From JAHEJA01 sp965657215 (GTDB lineage Bacteria; Pseudomonadota; Alphaproteobacteria; Rhodobacterales; Rhodobacteraceae): a DNA stretch of 64,000 nt. The stretch covers positions 1 through 64,000 of the forward strand of contig CBFHNR010000011.1 in NCBI GenBank assembly GCA_965657215.1, in the 5' to 3' direction. The notes under the pieces were generated by a model, which saw only the letters and a list, made by a program, of their open reading frames with translations, was not told where the DNA came from and ran no database searches. Positions 1 to 7,935 of the stretch are shown piece by piece. The position numbers and the translations under genes were made by a program. Within the stretch, counting starts at the first letter, position 1. Every line of letters begins with the position of its first letter.

Positions 1-96
1 CTCAGTTGACATAATTCCACGCCATGCGCCCGGCTGCCATCATTTTTGTTAAGGTTATGGCAGCCGGGCGCATGGCGTGGAATTATGTCAACAGAG
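1..96. repeat. Long inverted repeat at left edge
   Basis: Positions 5-40 and 57-92 are perfect reverse complements (36 bp), separated by a 16-base spacer. Allowing one mismatch (4/93) the arms extend to 1-40 and 57-96 and may continue beyond the window. The arms are GC-rich (core GCGCCCGGCTGCCA) inside AT-rich DNA. No T-run follows, so it does not look like a simple terminator. It lies inside the open minus-strand frame. It could be a recombination or element-end structure, or an inversion or assembly artefact at a contig end; the sequence does not decide between these. Confidence 0.85.
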
Positions 97-1691
97 GGAA
101 GGGGAGGATTAAGTGCCCTTATCCTATCCAGGTAGCCTTTGCATGTATTGTTATCCTTAGTAACTACGTATGGCAGTAGGGGCCGACATTCACCTGTGTT
201 AAAATCAGAAAGTTTTATCGACAAAATATCCAATTCAATGCTTACTCCCAGTATTTTCTGACTTGCTCGTTTCATCGCTCGTTGTAACTCTTTTGATTCT
301 TTAAATGCCACAATAAAGCTGTCATGAATGCAAAGGACTGGGATATTTTTGTCTGTTAATTGTTCAATTATTATCTCCGCTATCCGACTATCGAGATACA
401 TAAGTTCAAGACCTTTACCAGTACCCAGGAAGGGCTCCAACGTGGGATTTTTATCAATGAACGCTTCAAGTAGTTGCGATAGTTCGTTATTTTTCAATTT
501 CTTCAAAGGGTCTCCGTGTGCCTGTTTTTTGCGAAATGCTAAAAAGGCGGATTCGCGAGAATTAGCATTAATTGCCATCAATACGAGTTGCTTCACGGCC
601 TTACGTTGATCGAAACCAATTTTATTCGGAAATACTGATTTCTTCAGCGTATAAGGATCATTCTGAGCGTCCAACGGTTTTCTTATATTTACATCGGGAG
701 TGATAGCTAACATTTCTGCTGGACTCAAAACTTTCTTAGCCTTCTTTTCCTTTATTTCAGTTAGGTTTGGCCTTGGCTTTTCATTAACCTTCGCCTGTAA
801 CAACGAAACGTGCATGGCAGTAAAATCAATTTCAATTACTGGCTCGCCATTTATCATAATGTCTGATCGGAGCTCTTTGTTCATCTGCTGCCACCAGCCG
901 CCATAGAACCGGCCTCCTCGTTCCCAACTCCCGTTGTTAAACACGCGTCTCACGAAATGATTTTGACCTGTGATATAGTGACGGACGATTTTATCTTTTT
1001 CACCTTTTTGTTCCTCAACTCTCTCAAAGTAGGGTTCCTCTAGAGAACAAACGTCCAAATAAGTTTTGTTGAGTAATTCATTATATTTGGTCAATACTCT
1101 ACGCATCCGTTCCGTTTCAGGAGTATCTTCATATTCTAATGCTGGCTTTTTCTTGTTTTTACTTGCTTTAGAAATATCATCGTCGTCAGGCTCTGTTGCC
1201 TTGTCACGAAGAATAACTGCTTCCCGCTTCTCATCAAAGCTAACCTCAGAAATTGGAAGTTTAAGGTTATAGAAAAGTAGCTGTAATTTTTCAGAAGCAC
1301 GTATTCTAGTTAGAGTTCCCTGCTGCCCCGTGTGGAGATCAATAATGCCGACCAATTCCAAACGCTTTATAACCTTGACCATCTGGAAAGAAAGATTTCG
1401 ACTGTTATACCTACTATTAGATTTCCAACCAGACTTTGACATTGAAACACCCAAGTACATGTTTGGGTCAGAACACCAGCTCACGTACAGATCAATTAGC
1501 AAAACCTTCAAATGTACCTTTAATGGTGCCATGGGTTTCGGACCACTTCGTTTACTACTATCTTCGTCGGGGAAGTGTTCAAACCATAATTGATCAACAA
1601 GTTGTCCTAATACCAGTGTATCAGACCACACATTGATATCAAAACGTCTAGAGTGGTTGATATCACTCGAAGTTGAAAGATAATTCCTAAT
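1..1691 (-). CDS. Polymerase-palm-like protein, partial (C-terminus beyond left edge)
   Basis: The minus strand is open in one frame from 1697 down to base 1, about 564 codons with no stop, as I checked triplet by triplet. Counting the ATT at 1691 as residue 1, the frame holds GGRFYGGWW (about 259-267), EIDFTAMH with D289, RKAVKQLVLMAINA with R363 and K367, and CIHDSF with H456-D457. These have the order and character of motifs A, B (RxxxK helix) and C of PolA/T7-type single-subunit polymerases. HDSF is the T7 RNA polymerase form of motif C. No catalytic role is proven: polymerase or primase activity is inferred from motifs only. It is AT-rich, sits beside an integrase remnant and was probably acquired horizontally. 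The first in-frame ATG is at about residue 54, so the start must be ATT 1691 or GTG 1631. Confidence 0.72.
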   Translation of the reverse strand, partial: MRNYLSTSSDINHSRRFDINVWSDTLVLGQLVDQLWFEHFPDEDSSKRSGPKPMAPLKVHLKVLLIDLYVSWCSDPNMYLGVSMSKSGWKSNSRYNSRNLSFQMVKVIKRLELVGIIDLHTGQQGTLTRIRASEKLQLLFYNLKLPISEVSFDEKREAVILRDKATEPDDDDISKASKNKKKPALEYEDTPETERMRRVLTKYNELLNKTYLDVCSLEEPYFERVEEQKGEKDKIVRHYITGQNHFVRRVFNNGSWERGGRFYGGWWQQMNKELRSDIMINGEPVIEIDFTAMHVSLLQAKVNEKPRPNLTEIKEKKAKKVLSPAEMLAITPDVNIRKPLDAQNDPYTLKKSVFPNKIGFDQRKAVKQLVLMAINANSRESAFLAFRKKQAHGDPLKKLKNNELSQLLEAFIDKNPTLEPFLGTGKGLELMYLDSRIAEIIIEQLTDKNIPVLCIHDSFIVAFKESKELQRAMKRASQKILGVSIELDILSIKLSDFNTGECRPLLPYVVTKDNNTCKGYLDRIRALNPPLPSVDIIPRHAPGCHNLNKNDGSRAHGVELCQL

Positions 1692-1705
1692 GAGACATCA
1701 CCTCC
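1689..1705 (-). promoter_or_regulatory. Perfect Shine-Dalgarno with ATT start codon
   Basis: On the minus strand GGAGGTGA (1705-1698) matches the 16S anti-SD over all eight bases. It is followed by six bases and then ATT (1691-1689), in frame with the polymerase-like gene. An ATG at 1698 overlaps the SD and reads M-S-H-stop, so it cannot start the gene. ATT starts are rare and are known from infC, where the start codon is used for autoregulation. A TATATT-like -10 element lies at about 1722-1730. The alternative start is GTG at 1631, which has no visible SD. Confidence 0.55.
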
Positions 1706-2318
1706 AAAAGCTGTAACACACTAATATATAACGTATTTATCACACTACAGGGACGAAGTATACCATTACCAGTACCTATTCAATTATACTTAAAATGCAG
1801 ATCGGTCACTCAGATTTGATCTGTGCAAAACACAAGCCCTACAAGCCACTCCTAGAGCCCCTTAGTGCAACTAACATAACACATATGAGCCTCAGTAAAC
1901 TCGTACAGGCTCTCAGGCAGCCACACAGTGCAGGTAACGTCTGTAGCTTGGATTACTTAACAAACAAACCGTAAGGCCGCTCACGACCCCCTATATCAGC
2001 ATAGCAAAGCTTTGCAGAGATCTGATGGTACACCTTATAGAAATACCTAGCCAAGGCCATAGGCTTCTAAATTACAATGCACTAACAAAAACGATGTAGA
2101 CCATATCGTAGACCAAAATATGCCTGTTGCAGGAACTAGATTGAAGCTTTATCCTTTGTTTTGTGGGGTTAATGCTTATCAATGGTGCCTACTGGCAGAG
2201 CCAACACCCGTGTGGGGGCACCACTTTATAGTTTCAATAAATCCCATGACACCCGAAATATACCTTGTCAAAAAGGGCTCAACGCTTTCCGTTGTCCATT
2301 GTCATCTTTTGTGATGTA
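1706..2318. other. Non-coding AT-rich stretch
   Basis: About 610 bases without a convincing gene on either strand. The open frames here are short (64 codons or fewer), lack SD sequences and have no family resemblance. The part nearest 1706 presumably holds the promoter of the polymerase-like gene. I see no tRNA fold, CRISPR or clear terminator. It probably represents decayed mobile-element DNA or an attachment region. Confidence 0.5.
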
Positions 2319-2385
2319 GGGGCATTTTGTCCAATTGGGGGCATTTTAGGGGGCATTAATTATTAGGTGTAATTAGGATGCCCCC
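2319..2385. repeat. GGGGGCAT repeats upstream of integrase
   Basis: The octamer core recurs as GGGGCATTTT (2319-2328), GGGGGCATTTT (2337-2347) and GGGGGCATTA (2349-2358), and once inverted as ATGCCCCC (2378-2385) just before the integrase ATG. The 2349-2356 and 2378-2385 copies can form an 8-bp hairpin over the ribosome-binding region. Repeats of this kind in front of DUF4102-type integrases are plausibly arm-type binding sites or an autoregulatory operator; this role is inferred. Confidence 0.6.
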
Positions 2386-2387
2386 AG

Positions 2388-2711
2388 ATGCCTCTGACGG
2401 ATATTGCGATAAAGAATCTTAAAGCCAAAAGTAAATCTTATAAAAAAGCGGACTTTGAAGGGCTGTATATTGAGGTAATGAAAACAGGTTCAAAGCTTTG
2501 GAGGTTAAAGTATCGCTATCACGGAGTAGAGAAGAGGTTATCTTTCGGTAAGTACCCAGAGGTTTCACTTCAGCAAGCTCGAAAGCTGCGGGATTAAGCT
2601 AAGTCTGTACTGGCCTCTGGTGCCGACCCTGTGGAAGTGAAGCAAAATGCAAATGTACGTCTTTCTCTTGCAAAACCTTTAAGGCATCTGCATAGCTGTA
2701 AAGTTTTCTAG
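2388..2711 (+). pseudogene. Tyrosine integrase N-terminal remnant
   Basis: The frame starts MPLTDIAIKNLKAKSKSYK and contains YRYHGVEKRLSFGKYPEVSL, the arm-DNA-binding domain (DUF4102 type) of P4-like tyrosine integrases. A TAA at 2595-2597 interrupts it after 69 residues. Downstream, in the same frame, AKSVLASGADPVEVKQ still matches the family, then similarity stops. The catalytic R-H-R-Y domain is absent. It is therefore a dead integrase: one nonsense mutation plus loss of roughly 300 C-terminal residues. It marks this end of the window as an old integration site. Confidence 0.85.
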
Positions 2712-2715
2712 CCAT
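2599..2715 (-). pseudogene. 38-codon gene-start fragment
   Basis: On the minus strand GGAGGTTC precedes ATG 2715 and the frame begins MARKLYSYADALKVLQ, ending after 38 residues at TAG 2601-2599 inside the integrase remnant. The good SD and the coherent N-terminus suggest the first codons of a gene whose body was lost when the integrase fragment was joined to it. I do not recognise a function with confidence. It could also be a chance frame. Confidence 0.3.
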
Positions 2716-2992
2716 TATCTGAACCTCCTATATTTAGAAAATAAAGGCACAGATTTAGGGTGCTAAGACAATCGTTCTCAATAAATTTTAGACAGTTAAA
2801 TCAGCAAGATAAAGACATGGGATAGAGTATGAGCATGTTACGACCAGTATGGGCTTTGCAAGGCGCGGACGCATTATTAAAATGTGTGAGCTATTGGCCT
2901 TATCCTTTGAAATCGGTAGGGGCCGTTTGCTTGAAATATCGCCAAAGTGGCTTACAACTCAATCATCGAGTGCAAGGCGAGGGCAGCAAGAG

Positions 2993-3934
2993 ATGACTCA
3001 TATGACAACACTCTCAGGGGATGACTTGGGGGCGCTGTGTTTTGGGACGATGCAATTTGGCCAAGGGACAGATGAGGCCATCTCGCATGACATTTATCAA
3101 GCCTGCCGCGCTAATGGCATCCGGCATTTTGATACCGCTTGGGTGTATACCAAAGGGAATTCCGAACGCTTTTTGGGGCAATTTGTTCAGGAAGAGCGGG
3201 ACCGCGTATTTATAGCCTCCAAGGTTGGATATTCAGATGGGGCAGGGGCATCCAACTTGACGCTTCAGCTTATAGAGAGCCTTAAACGATTGCAGGTCGA
3301 TCAGATAGACTTGCTCTACTTACATCGCTTTGATCCAAATACACCCTTGATCGAAACATTGACTTGGTTTGCTGAACAACAAAAGCAGGGCCTTTTTCGC
3401 TATATTGGGCTTTCTAATTTTGCCGCATGGCAAATTGTTATGGCGCAAAATATCCTGGAATCGTTGGGAACCCGTGTAGATGCAGTGCAACCGATGTATA
3501 GTTTGGTTAAGCGACAGGCAGAGGTGGAAATTTTCCCCGCCTGTGAGGCGTTGGGGATTTCATGTTTTTCCTACTCTCCCTTGGGGGCGGGGTTGCTAAC
3601 TGGTAAATATTTTCGGGCTGAAACGGCCTCTGGGCGGTTGGCTGATAACGCACGCTATGCCCAACGTTACCATTTAGAGAGTATGCACAAAACGGCTGCG
3701 GACCTTGTAGAACTTTCTGGTGCTTTTGAGCAGAGCCCTGCGACTTTGGCAATTTCTTGGATCCGTCACACGCAGTTTGCGCCGACGCCGATAATCTCTG
3801 CACGCACTATGGAACAATTGGCCCCATTGCTTGCGGCACAGCAGGTGACATTGACCGCCGAACAATTTGCACAAATCTCAAAGGTGTCTGTATCACCACC
3901 CCCCGCAACGGATCGACTAGAAGAGGCGGTGTAG
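2993..3934 (+). CDS. Aldo/keto reductase
   Basis: This is a 313-residue NAD(P)H-dependent aldo/keto reductase (TIM barrel). Family marks are LCFGTMQFGQG near the N-terminus, GIRHFDTAWVYTKGNSE with the D-x4-Y catalytic pattern, DLLYLHRFDPNTP, YIGLSNFAAWQ and the cofactor-side SPLGAGLLTGKYF. The open frame extends upstream to 2849, but those residues are not AKR-like. ATG 2993 (with GAGGG ahead) or ATG 3002 is the likely start. It ends 4 bases before the convergent phnM, so it borders the phosphonate block. Its substrate is unknown. Confidence 0.85.
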   Translation: MTHMTTLSGDDLGALCFGTMQFGQGTDEAISHDIYQACRANGIRHFDTAWVYTKGNSERFLGQFVQEERDRVFIASKVGYSDGAGASNLTLQLIESLKRLQVDQIDLLYLHRFDPNTPLIETLTWFAEQQKQGLFRYIGLSNFAAWQIVMAQNILESLGTRVDAVQPMYSLVKRQAEVEIFPACEALGISCFSYSPLGAGLLTGKYFRAETASGRLADNARYAQRYHLESMHKTAADLVELSGAFEQSPATLAISWIRHTQFAPTPIISARTMEQLAPLLAAQQVTLTAEQFAQISKVSVSPPPATDRLEEAV

Positions 3935-3938
3935 GCGT

Positions 3939-5084
3939 TTAAAAAACAGACTGTCCTTTGGTCCAAACGCGATGGATTATGCCCAAATCTTGGTCGCGCT
4001 CAAAGGCGATTAAATCAGCACGCTGTCCGATTGCGATGCTCCCGCGGTCGGTTAAACCAGCCGCGCGCGCTGGCGCTTGGGTCACAGTTTGAAAGGCACG
4101 CGGCAGATCCCCCCAGATATTTTCCAATGCCAAAGCGGATTGAAACAGTGAGGCGGGCACATAGTCTGATGAGACGATGTCCAAGAGGTCTTGGCGGGCT
4201 AAATCGCCGGCTGAGACGTTCCCTGAATGGGACCCCCCGCGGATGAGGTTGGGTGCGCCCATCATAATGGCAATGCCGTGATCACGACAGGCTTGGGCGG
4301 CAATTTGTGTCGTGGGAAATTCAGCGAATGTCATATTGCGCTTCGCAGATATTTCCACATGGTCAATCTCTGTGTCATCATGACTGGCCAAAACCGCACC
4401 AAGCCTCGCGGCGGCATCGCAGGCGGCCTGTTCATGGCGCTGGGCGTTTCGCGCGGAAATCGACTTGAGATTTGCGACGTGTTCATTGAATTCCTGATCT
4501 GTCAGGCCGCGTTTTTTCGACATATAAGTGCGCAGCTGCGTGAGGTCCGCAAACTGTCGTGCGCCGGGGGTGTGATCCATAACAGAAATAATTTGGACCC
4601 GGTCTTGTGGGGTGAATTCTTCTAATTCTTGCTCTAAGGTTTCAGAACACACTTCTGCTCTGAGGTGAATAAAGTGGCTGATTTTCAAACGATCACGGGT
4701 TTTTAGATCGAGGAGAACATCCGCCAATTCGCGGGCATAGTTGTCATAACGGGCCTTGCCTGAGGAGGGCAAAGACCCGACGCGCATTGCATCAAACACC
4801 GTCGTAATGCCACAGGCCGCCAATTCCGCATCATGCGCCAAAACCGCCGCGCGTTTGGGCCAGTTGACCGCAGGGCGTGGTTCAAGATGGCGTTCAAGGT
4901 TGTCTGTGTGCAATTCCACCAATCCAGGGGCCACAAACATGCCGTTACAATCAATCGCACCGCTAGCCCGTGTTGACCCATTGGAGATGTCTGAAATCAC
5001 GCCATCTTGGCACACAAGGGTTCCAGACATAACTTCGTTTTCTAGAATTAGGTGTGCGTTGGTCAGGATAAGAGTTTGTGTCAT
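3939..5084 (-). CDS. phnM: Ribose 1-methylphosphonate 5-triphosphate diphosphatase PhnM
   Basis: A 381-residue amidohydrolase-fold enzyme of the C-P lyase pathway. It removes pyrophosphate from alpha-D-ribose 1-methylphosphonate 5-triphosphate to give the substrate of PhnJ. The metal site begins at GLVELHTDNLERH. DHTPGARQF, SHDDTE and GAPNLIRGGSHSGN are typical PhnM segments. It is the last gene of the leftward phnGHIJKLNM operon, one base after phnN. A second, diverged PhnM is encoded at 10887-12056. Confidence 0.95.
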   Translation of the reverse strand: MTQTLILTNAHLILENEVMSGTLVCQDGVISDISNGSTRASGAIDCNGMFVAPGLVELHTDNLERHLEPRPAVNWPKRAAVLAHDAELAACGITTVFDAMRVGSLPSSGKARYDNYARELADVLLDLKTRDRLKISHFIHLRAEVCSETLEQELEEFTPQDRVQIISVMDHTPGARQFADLTQLRTYMSKKRGLTDQEFNEHVANLKSISARNAQRHEQAACDAAARLGAVLASHDDTEIDHVEISAKRNMTFAEFPTTQIAAQACRDHGIAIMMGAPNLIRGGSHSGNVSAGDLARQDLLDIVSSDYVPASLFQSALALENIWGDLPRAFQTVTQAPARAAGLTDRGSIAIGQRADLIAFERDQDLGIIHRVWTKGQSVF

Positions 5085-5085
5085 G

Positions 5086-5634
5086 TCAGACCTTTTGCGC
5101 GTGGTTCATGGCCGTTGAAATCAAAGCCAGAGTTTCAGAAATTGTCCCAGAATTGTCGATTTTGAACTGTGTCACATAGTCTGGCAGGGGATCAACGATA
5201 CGATTGAGACGGTGTTCAATCTCTTGTGCACTTTCGCGACCACGCGCGGCCAAACGCTGCGCCAAGACTTCGCGAGGAGCGGTGAGTTCAATCACGATAA
5301 AACGGTTGAACTGTTCATGTGCCTGCACCAAAACCTTACGCGAGAGATTGATCAAAACATCTTTGCCCGCGCTCAGCCCCGCAACCGAACTCTGCGGAAT
5401 ACCGTAGCGCAATCCATGTGCCTCCCAATGCAAGGCATATGCGCCTTGATCCAGATTGTCTTGGAACTGTGGCTCTGACATGGGGATGTGGTTTTCCCCT
5501 GTTGGGTCAGCTGCGCGCGTGATGTGGCGCGTGGCCCATATCAGGTTTGGATCTGATCTAAGCAATTCAGCCATGACCGTGTCTTTGCCAACCCCCGAGG
5601 GTCCAACGACGGCTATAAGGTGTCCTAGTGTCAT
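5086..5634 (-). CDS. phnN: Ribose 1,5-bisphosphate phosphokinase PhnN
   Basis: A 182-residue guanylate-kinase-like P-loop enzyme. The Walker A motif VVGPSGVGKDTV is at residues 9-20, followed by TRHITRAADPTGENH. PhnN phosphorylates ribose 1,5-bisphosphate to PRPP and so recycles the ribose part of the C-P lyase product. Its ATG overlaps the phnL stop by one base (TAATG), implying translational coupling. Length is normal for the family. Confidence 0.93.
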   Translation of the reverse strand: MTLGHLIAVVGPSGVGKDTVMAELLRSDPNLIWATRHITRAADPTGENHIPMSEPQFQDNLDQGAYALHWEAHGLRYGIPQSSVAGLSAGKDVLINLSRKVLVQAHEQFNRFIVIELTAPREVLAQRLAARGRESAQEIEHRLNRIVDPLPDYVTQFKIDNSGTISETLALISTAMNHAQKV

Positions 5635-6314
5635 TACGCGGCCTTTGGACTAAATTGGGTCACGTCAATGCATCGATCACAGACACGATCCCGCGCTTCT
5701 TGGTCGTGAAAAATGCCAATGATCGCCGTTCCGCGCTGTTTTGCTTGCTCAATAAGCCCCAAGACAATTTCACGATTGGTCGCATCAAGGCTTGCCGTAG
5801 GCTCGTCCAGTAAAAGAGCGGGATAGTCATGCACAAAGCCACGTGCGATGTTCACGCGCTGTTGTTCGCCGCCTGAAAATGTGGTCGGTGACAGGGACCA
5901 AAGCCGTTCTGGAATGTTCAACAGGGCCAGCAAGTCTTTTGCCTTGGCGCGTGCGGTGTCTCCGTCAACCCCAATGGCCAATAGGGGATCTGCGACGACA
6001 TCAATGGTGGGGACACGTGGCACCACGCGCAAAAATTGGCTCACATATCCAAGGGTCGTGCGGCGCAGTTGGATAATGTCGCGTGGATTTGCGCCAACAA
6101 CTTCGGTCTCACCAATTTTGATGGATCCAGACTGACAAAGGTAATTGCCGTAAATCATGCGCATCAAGGTTGATTTGCCCGCGCCTGAGACACCAGATAA
6201 CCCGATACATTCACCAGCGGCGACATCAAATTCTGCGTCTTGCATGACAGGAATGCGGGTTGCCCCTTGGTTATAGAGGATGAAATGTTTGGAAAGCTTT
6301 TCGATATGGATCAT
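5634..6314 (-). CDS. phnL: C-P lyase ABC-type subunit PhnL
   Basis: A 226-residue ABC ATPase with Walker A SGVSGAGKSTLMR, signature FSGGEQQRVNIARG and Walker B ALLLDEPTASLD. PhnL acts with the PhnGHI complex in the first step, attaching phosphonate to the ribose of ATP. It is not a transporter subunit. It lies between phnK and phnN in the usual C-P lyase order. Confidence 0.93.
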   Translation of the reverse strand: MIHIEKLSKHFILYNQGATRIPVMQDAEFDVAAGECIGLSGVSGAGKSTLMRMIYGNYLCQSGSIKIGETEVVGANPRDIIQLRRTTLGYVSQFLRVVPRVPTIDVVADPLLAIGVDGDTARAKAKDLLALLNIPERLWSLSPTTFSGGEQQRVNIARGFVHDYPALLLDEPTASLDATNREIVLGLIEQAKQRGTAIIGIFHDQEARDRVCDRCIDVTQFSPKAA

Positions 6315-6325
6315 GGTGTCTGGCC

Positions 6326-7096
6326 TTAAACTTGTAAAACCGAGCTGACGAGCAGCTGGGTATAGGCGTGTTGTGGATCGTCGAGCACTTGGTCGGTGAG
6401 GCCCGTTTCGACGACATGGCCGTCTTTCATGACCATCAAACGATCCGCCAAGAGGCGCACAACGGCCAAGTCATGTGTTACGATGATTGCAGATAACCCC
6501 ATGTCACGGACCAAGTTACGCAACAAATCGAGAAGGCGTGCCTGAACCGACACATCCAAGCCCCCTGTGGGTTCATCCATAAAGACCAAACGCGGTCCCG
6601 TCACCAAATTACGCGCAATTTGAAGCCTCTGTTGCATCCCACCAGAAAAGGCAGTGGGTCGATCATCGACACGATCGGCGGCAATCTCAACGCGGTCGAG
6701 CCAGTCTATCGCTTTGGCGCGGATGTTGCCGTAATGGCGATCTCCGACCGCCATAAGGCGTTCGCCGACATTGCCGCCCGCGCTCACAGACATGCGCAGC
6801 CCATCGCGGGCATGCTGATGCACAAAGGCCCAATCGGTTCGCGACAGCAATCGTCTTTGCGGCTCTGACATAGCTAACGTGTCTTGCATGCCATCATGAC
6901 GGGTATCAAACAAAACCTTGCCTGTATCAGGGCTGAGATGCCCCGCCATACAGTTGAGCAAAGTTGATTTGCCTGATCCGCTTTCGCCAACAATGCCGAG
7001 GACTTCGCCAGGGTAGAGGTCAAAGCTCACATCTTTGCACCCGATACGGCTGCCATAGCGCTTGGTGACGCCTTGTATGGACAATAGTGGTTTCAT
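6326..7096 (-). CDS. phnK: C-P lyase ABC-type subunit PhnK
   Basis: A 256-residue ABC ATPase that binds the C-P lyase core complex at PhnJ. It has Walker A GESGSGKSTLLN, signature FSGGMQQRLQIARN and Walker B LVFMDEPTGGLD. The frame is open 13 codons further upstream, but ATG 7096 (MKPLLSIQG) has the strong SD GGAGGGGG and forms an ATGA overlap with the phnJ stop. I chose that start. Confidence 0.94.
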   Translation of the reverse strand: MKPLLSIQGVTKRYGSRIGCKDVSFDLYPGEVLGIVGESGSGKSTLLNCMAGHLSPDTGKVLFDTRHDGMQDTLAMSEPQRRLLSRTDWAFVHQHARDGLRMSVSAGGNVGERLMAVGDRHYGNIRAKAIDWLDRVEIAADRVDDRPTAFSGGMQQRLQIARNLVTGPRLVFMDEPTGGLDVSVQARLLDLLRNLVRDMGLSAIIVTHDLAVVRLLADRLMVMKDGHVVETGLTDQVLDDPQHAYTQLLVSSVLQV

Positions 7097-7935
7097 TGTG
7101 CCCCCTCCGCCTGTGTTGTTTGCTGTGTGGCACAAAAATCGGTGTCCGAGCAGACAAAGATGCGCCCGCCTTGATCATCAACAATGACCTCATCGAGATA
7201 GGTGTGATCCGCCCTGCAAATTTCACAGCTATGATCTGCTTTGCTGGCCTCAAATGGGTAATCTTCGAAATCGAGGCTGACCACTTTGGTGTAGGGAGGC
7301 AGTGCATAAATGCGTTGTTCGCGGCCTGCTCCAAAAAGCTGGATAGCAGGCATGTCCATTTTCGGATTATCAAACTTAGGAATGGGCGAGGGATCCATGA
7401 CGTAACGGTCTTGGACCATGACGGGATAGGCATAAGAGGTGGCAATCGCCCCATGTCGGCTGATATCTTCATACAGTTTGACATGCATCAAACCATATTC
7501 TTCCAAAGCGTGCATTTTGCGAGTTTCAACTTCAGAAGGTTCCAAAAACCGTAGGGGTTCAGGAATGGGAACCTGATAGACTAGGATTTGATCCTCGCTC
7601 ATTTCGGTTTCGGGAATGCGGTGGCGCGTTTGGATGATTGTGGCCTCAGATGTTTTTTCCGTGACAGCCACGCCAGAGGTTTTTTCGAAAAACTTGCGAA
7701 TAGAAATCGCATTGGTCGTGTCATCGGCCCCTTGGTCGATGACCTTGAATGTATCCTCTGGCGTCATTGTTGCGGCTGAGACTTGAACACCACCAGTGCC
7801 CCACCCATAAGGCATAGGCATTTCGCGGCTGGCAAAGGGGACTTGATACCCCGGAATTGCGAGGCCTTTCAAAATCGCGCGACGGATCATGCGTTTTGTT
7901 TGTTCGTCGAGATAGGCAAAGTTATAGTCACTCAT
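7093..7935 (-). CDS. phnJ: C-P lyase radical SAM subunit PhnJ
   Basis: A 280-residue radical-SAM subunit that breaks the carbon-phosphorus bond, giving ribose 1,2-cyclic phosphate 5-phosphate and a hydrocarbon (methane from methylphosphonate). Cysteines at 237, 240, 262 and 268 (CEIC...VCSDTDFC) have the same 3/22/6 spacing as the E. coli cluster and catalytic cysteines. PhnJ is the diagnostic gene of a functional C-P lyase, and no key residue is missing. It overlaps phnI by 8 bases. Confidence 0.96.
   Translation of the reverse strand: MSDYNFAYLDEQTKRMIRRAILKGLAIPGYQVPFASREMPMPYGWGTGGVQVSAATMTPEDTFKVIDQGADDTTNAISIRKFFEKTSGVAVTEKTSEATIIQTRHRIPETEMSEDQILVYQVPIPEPLRFLEPSEVETRKMHALEEYGLMHVKLYEDISRHGAIATSYAYPVMVQDRYVMDPSPIPKFDNPKMDMPAIQLFGAGREQRIYALPPYTKVVSLDFEDYPFEASKADHSCEICRADHTYLDEVIVDDQGGRIFVCSDTDFCATQQTTQAEGAQ

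Noticed and set aside
1..1691. Reverse transcriptase or retron for the left-edge frame
   Set aside because: No YxDD motif is present; the motifs fit the PolA/T7 RNA polymerase palm pattern better.
2120..2314. 64-codon rightward frame in the AT-rich left region
   Set aside because: No SD, no family signal, and surrounding DNA shows no coding character.
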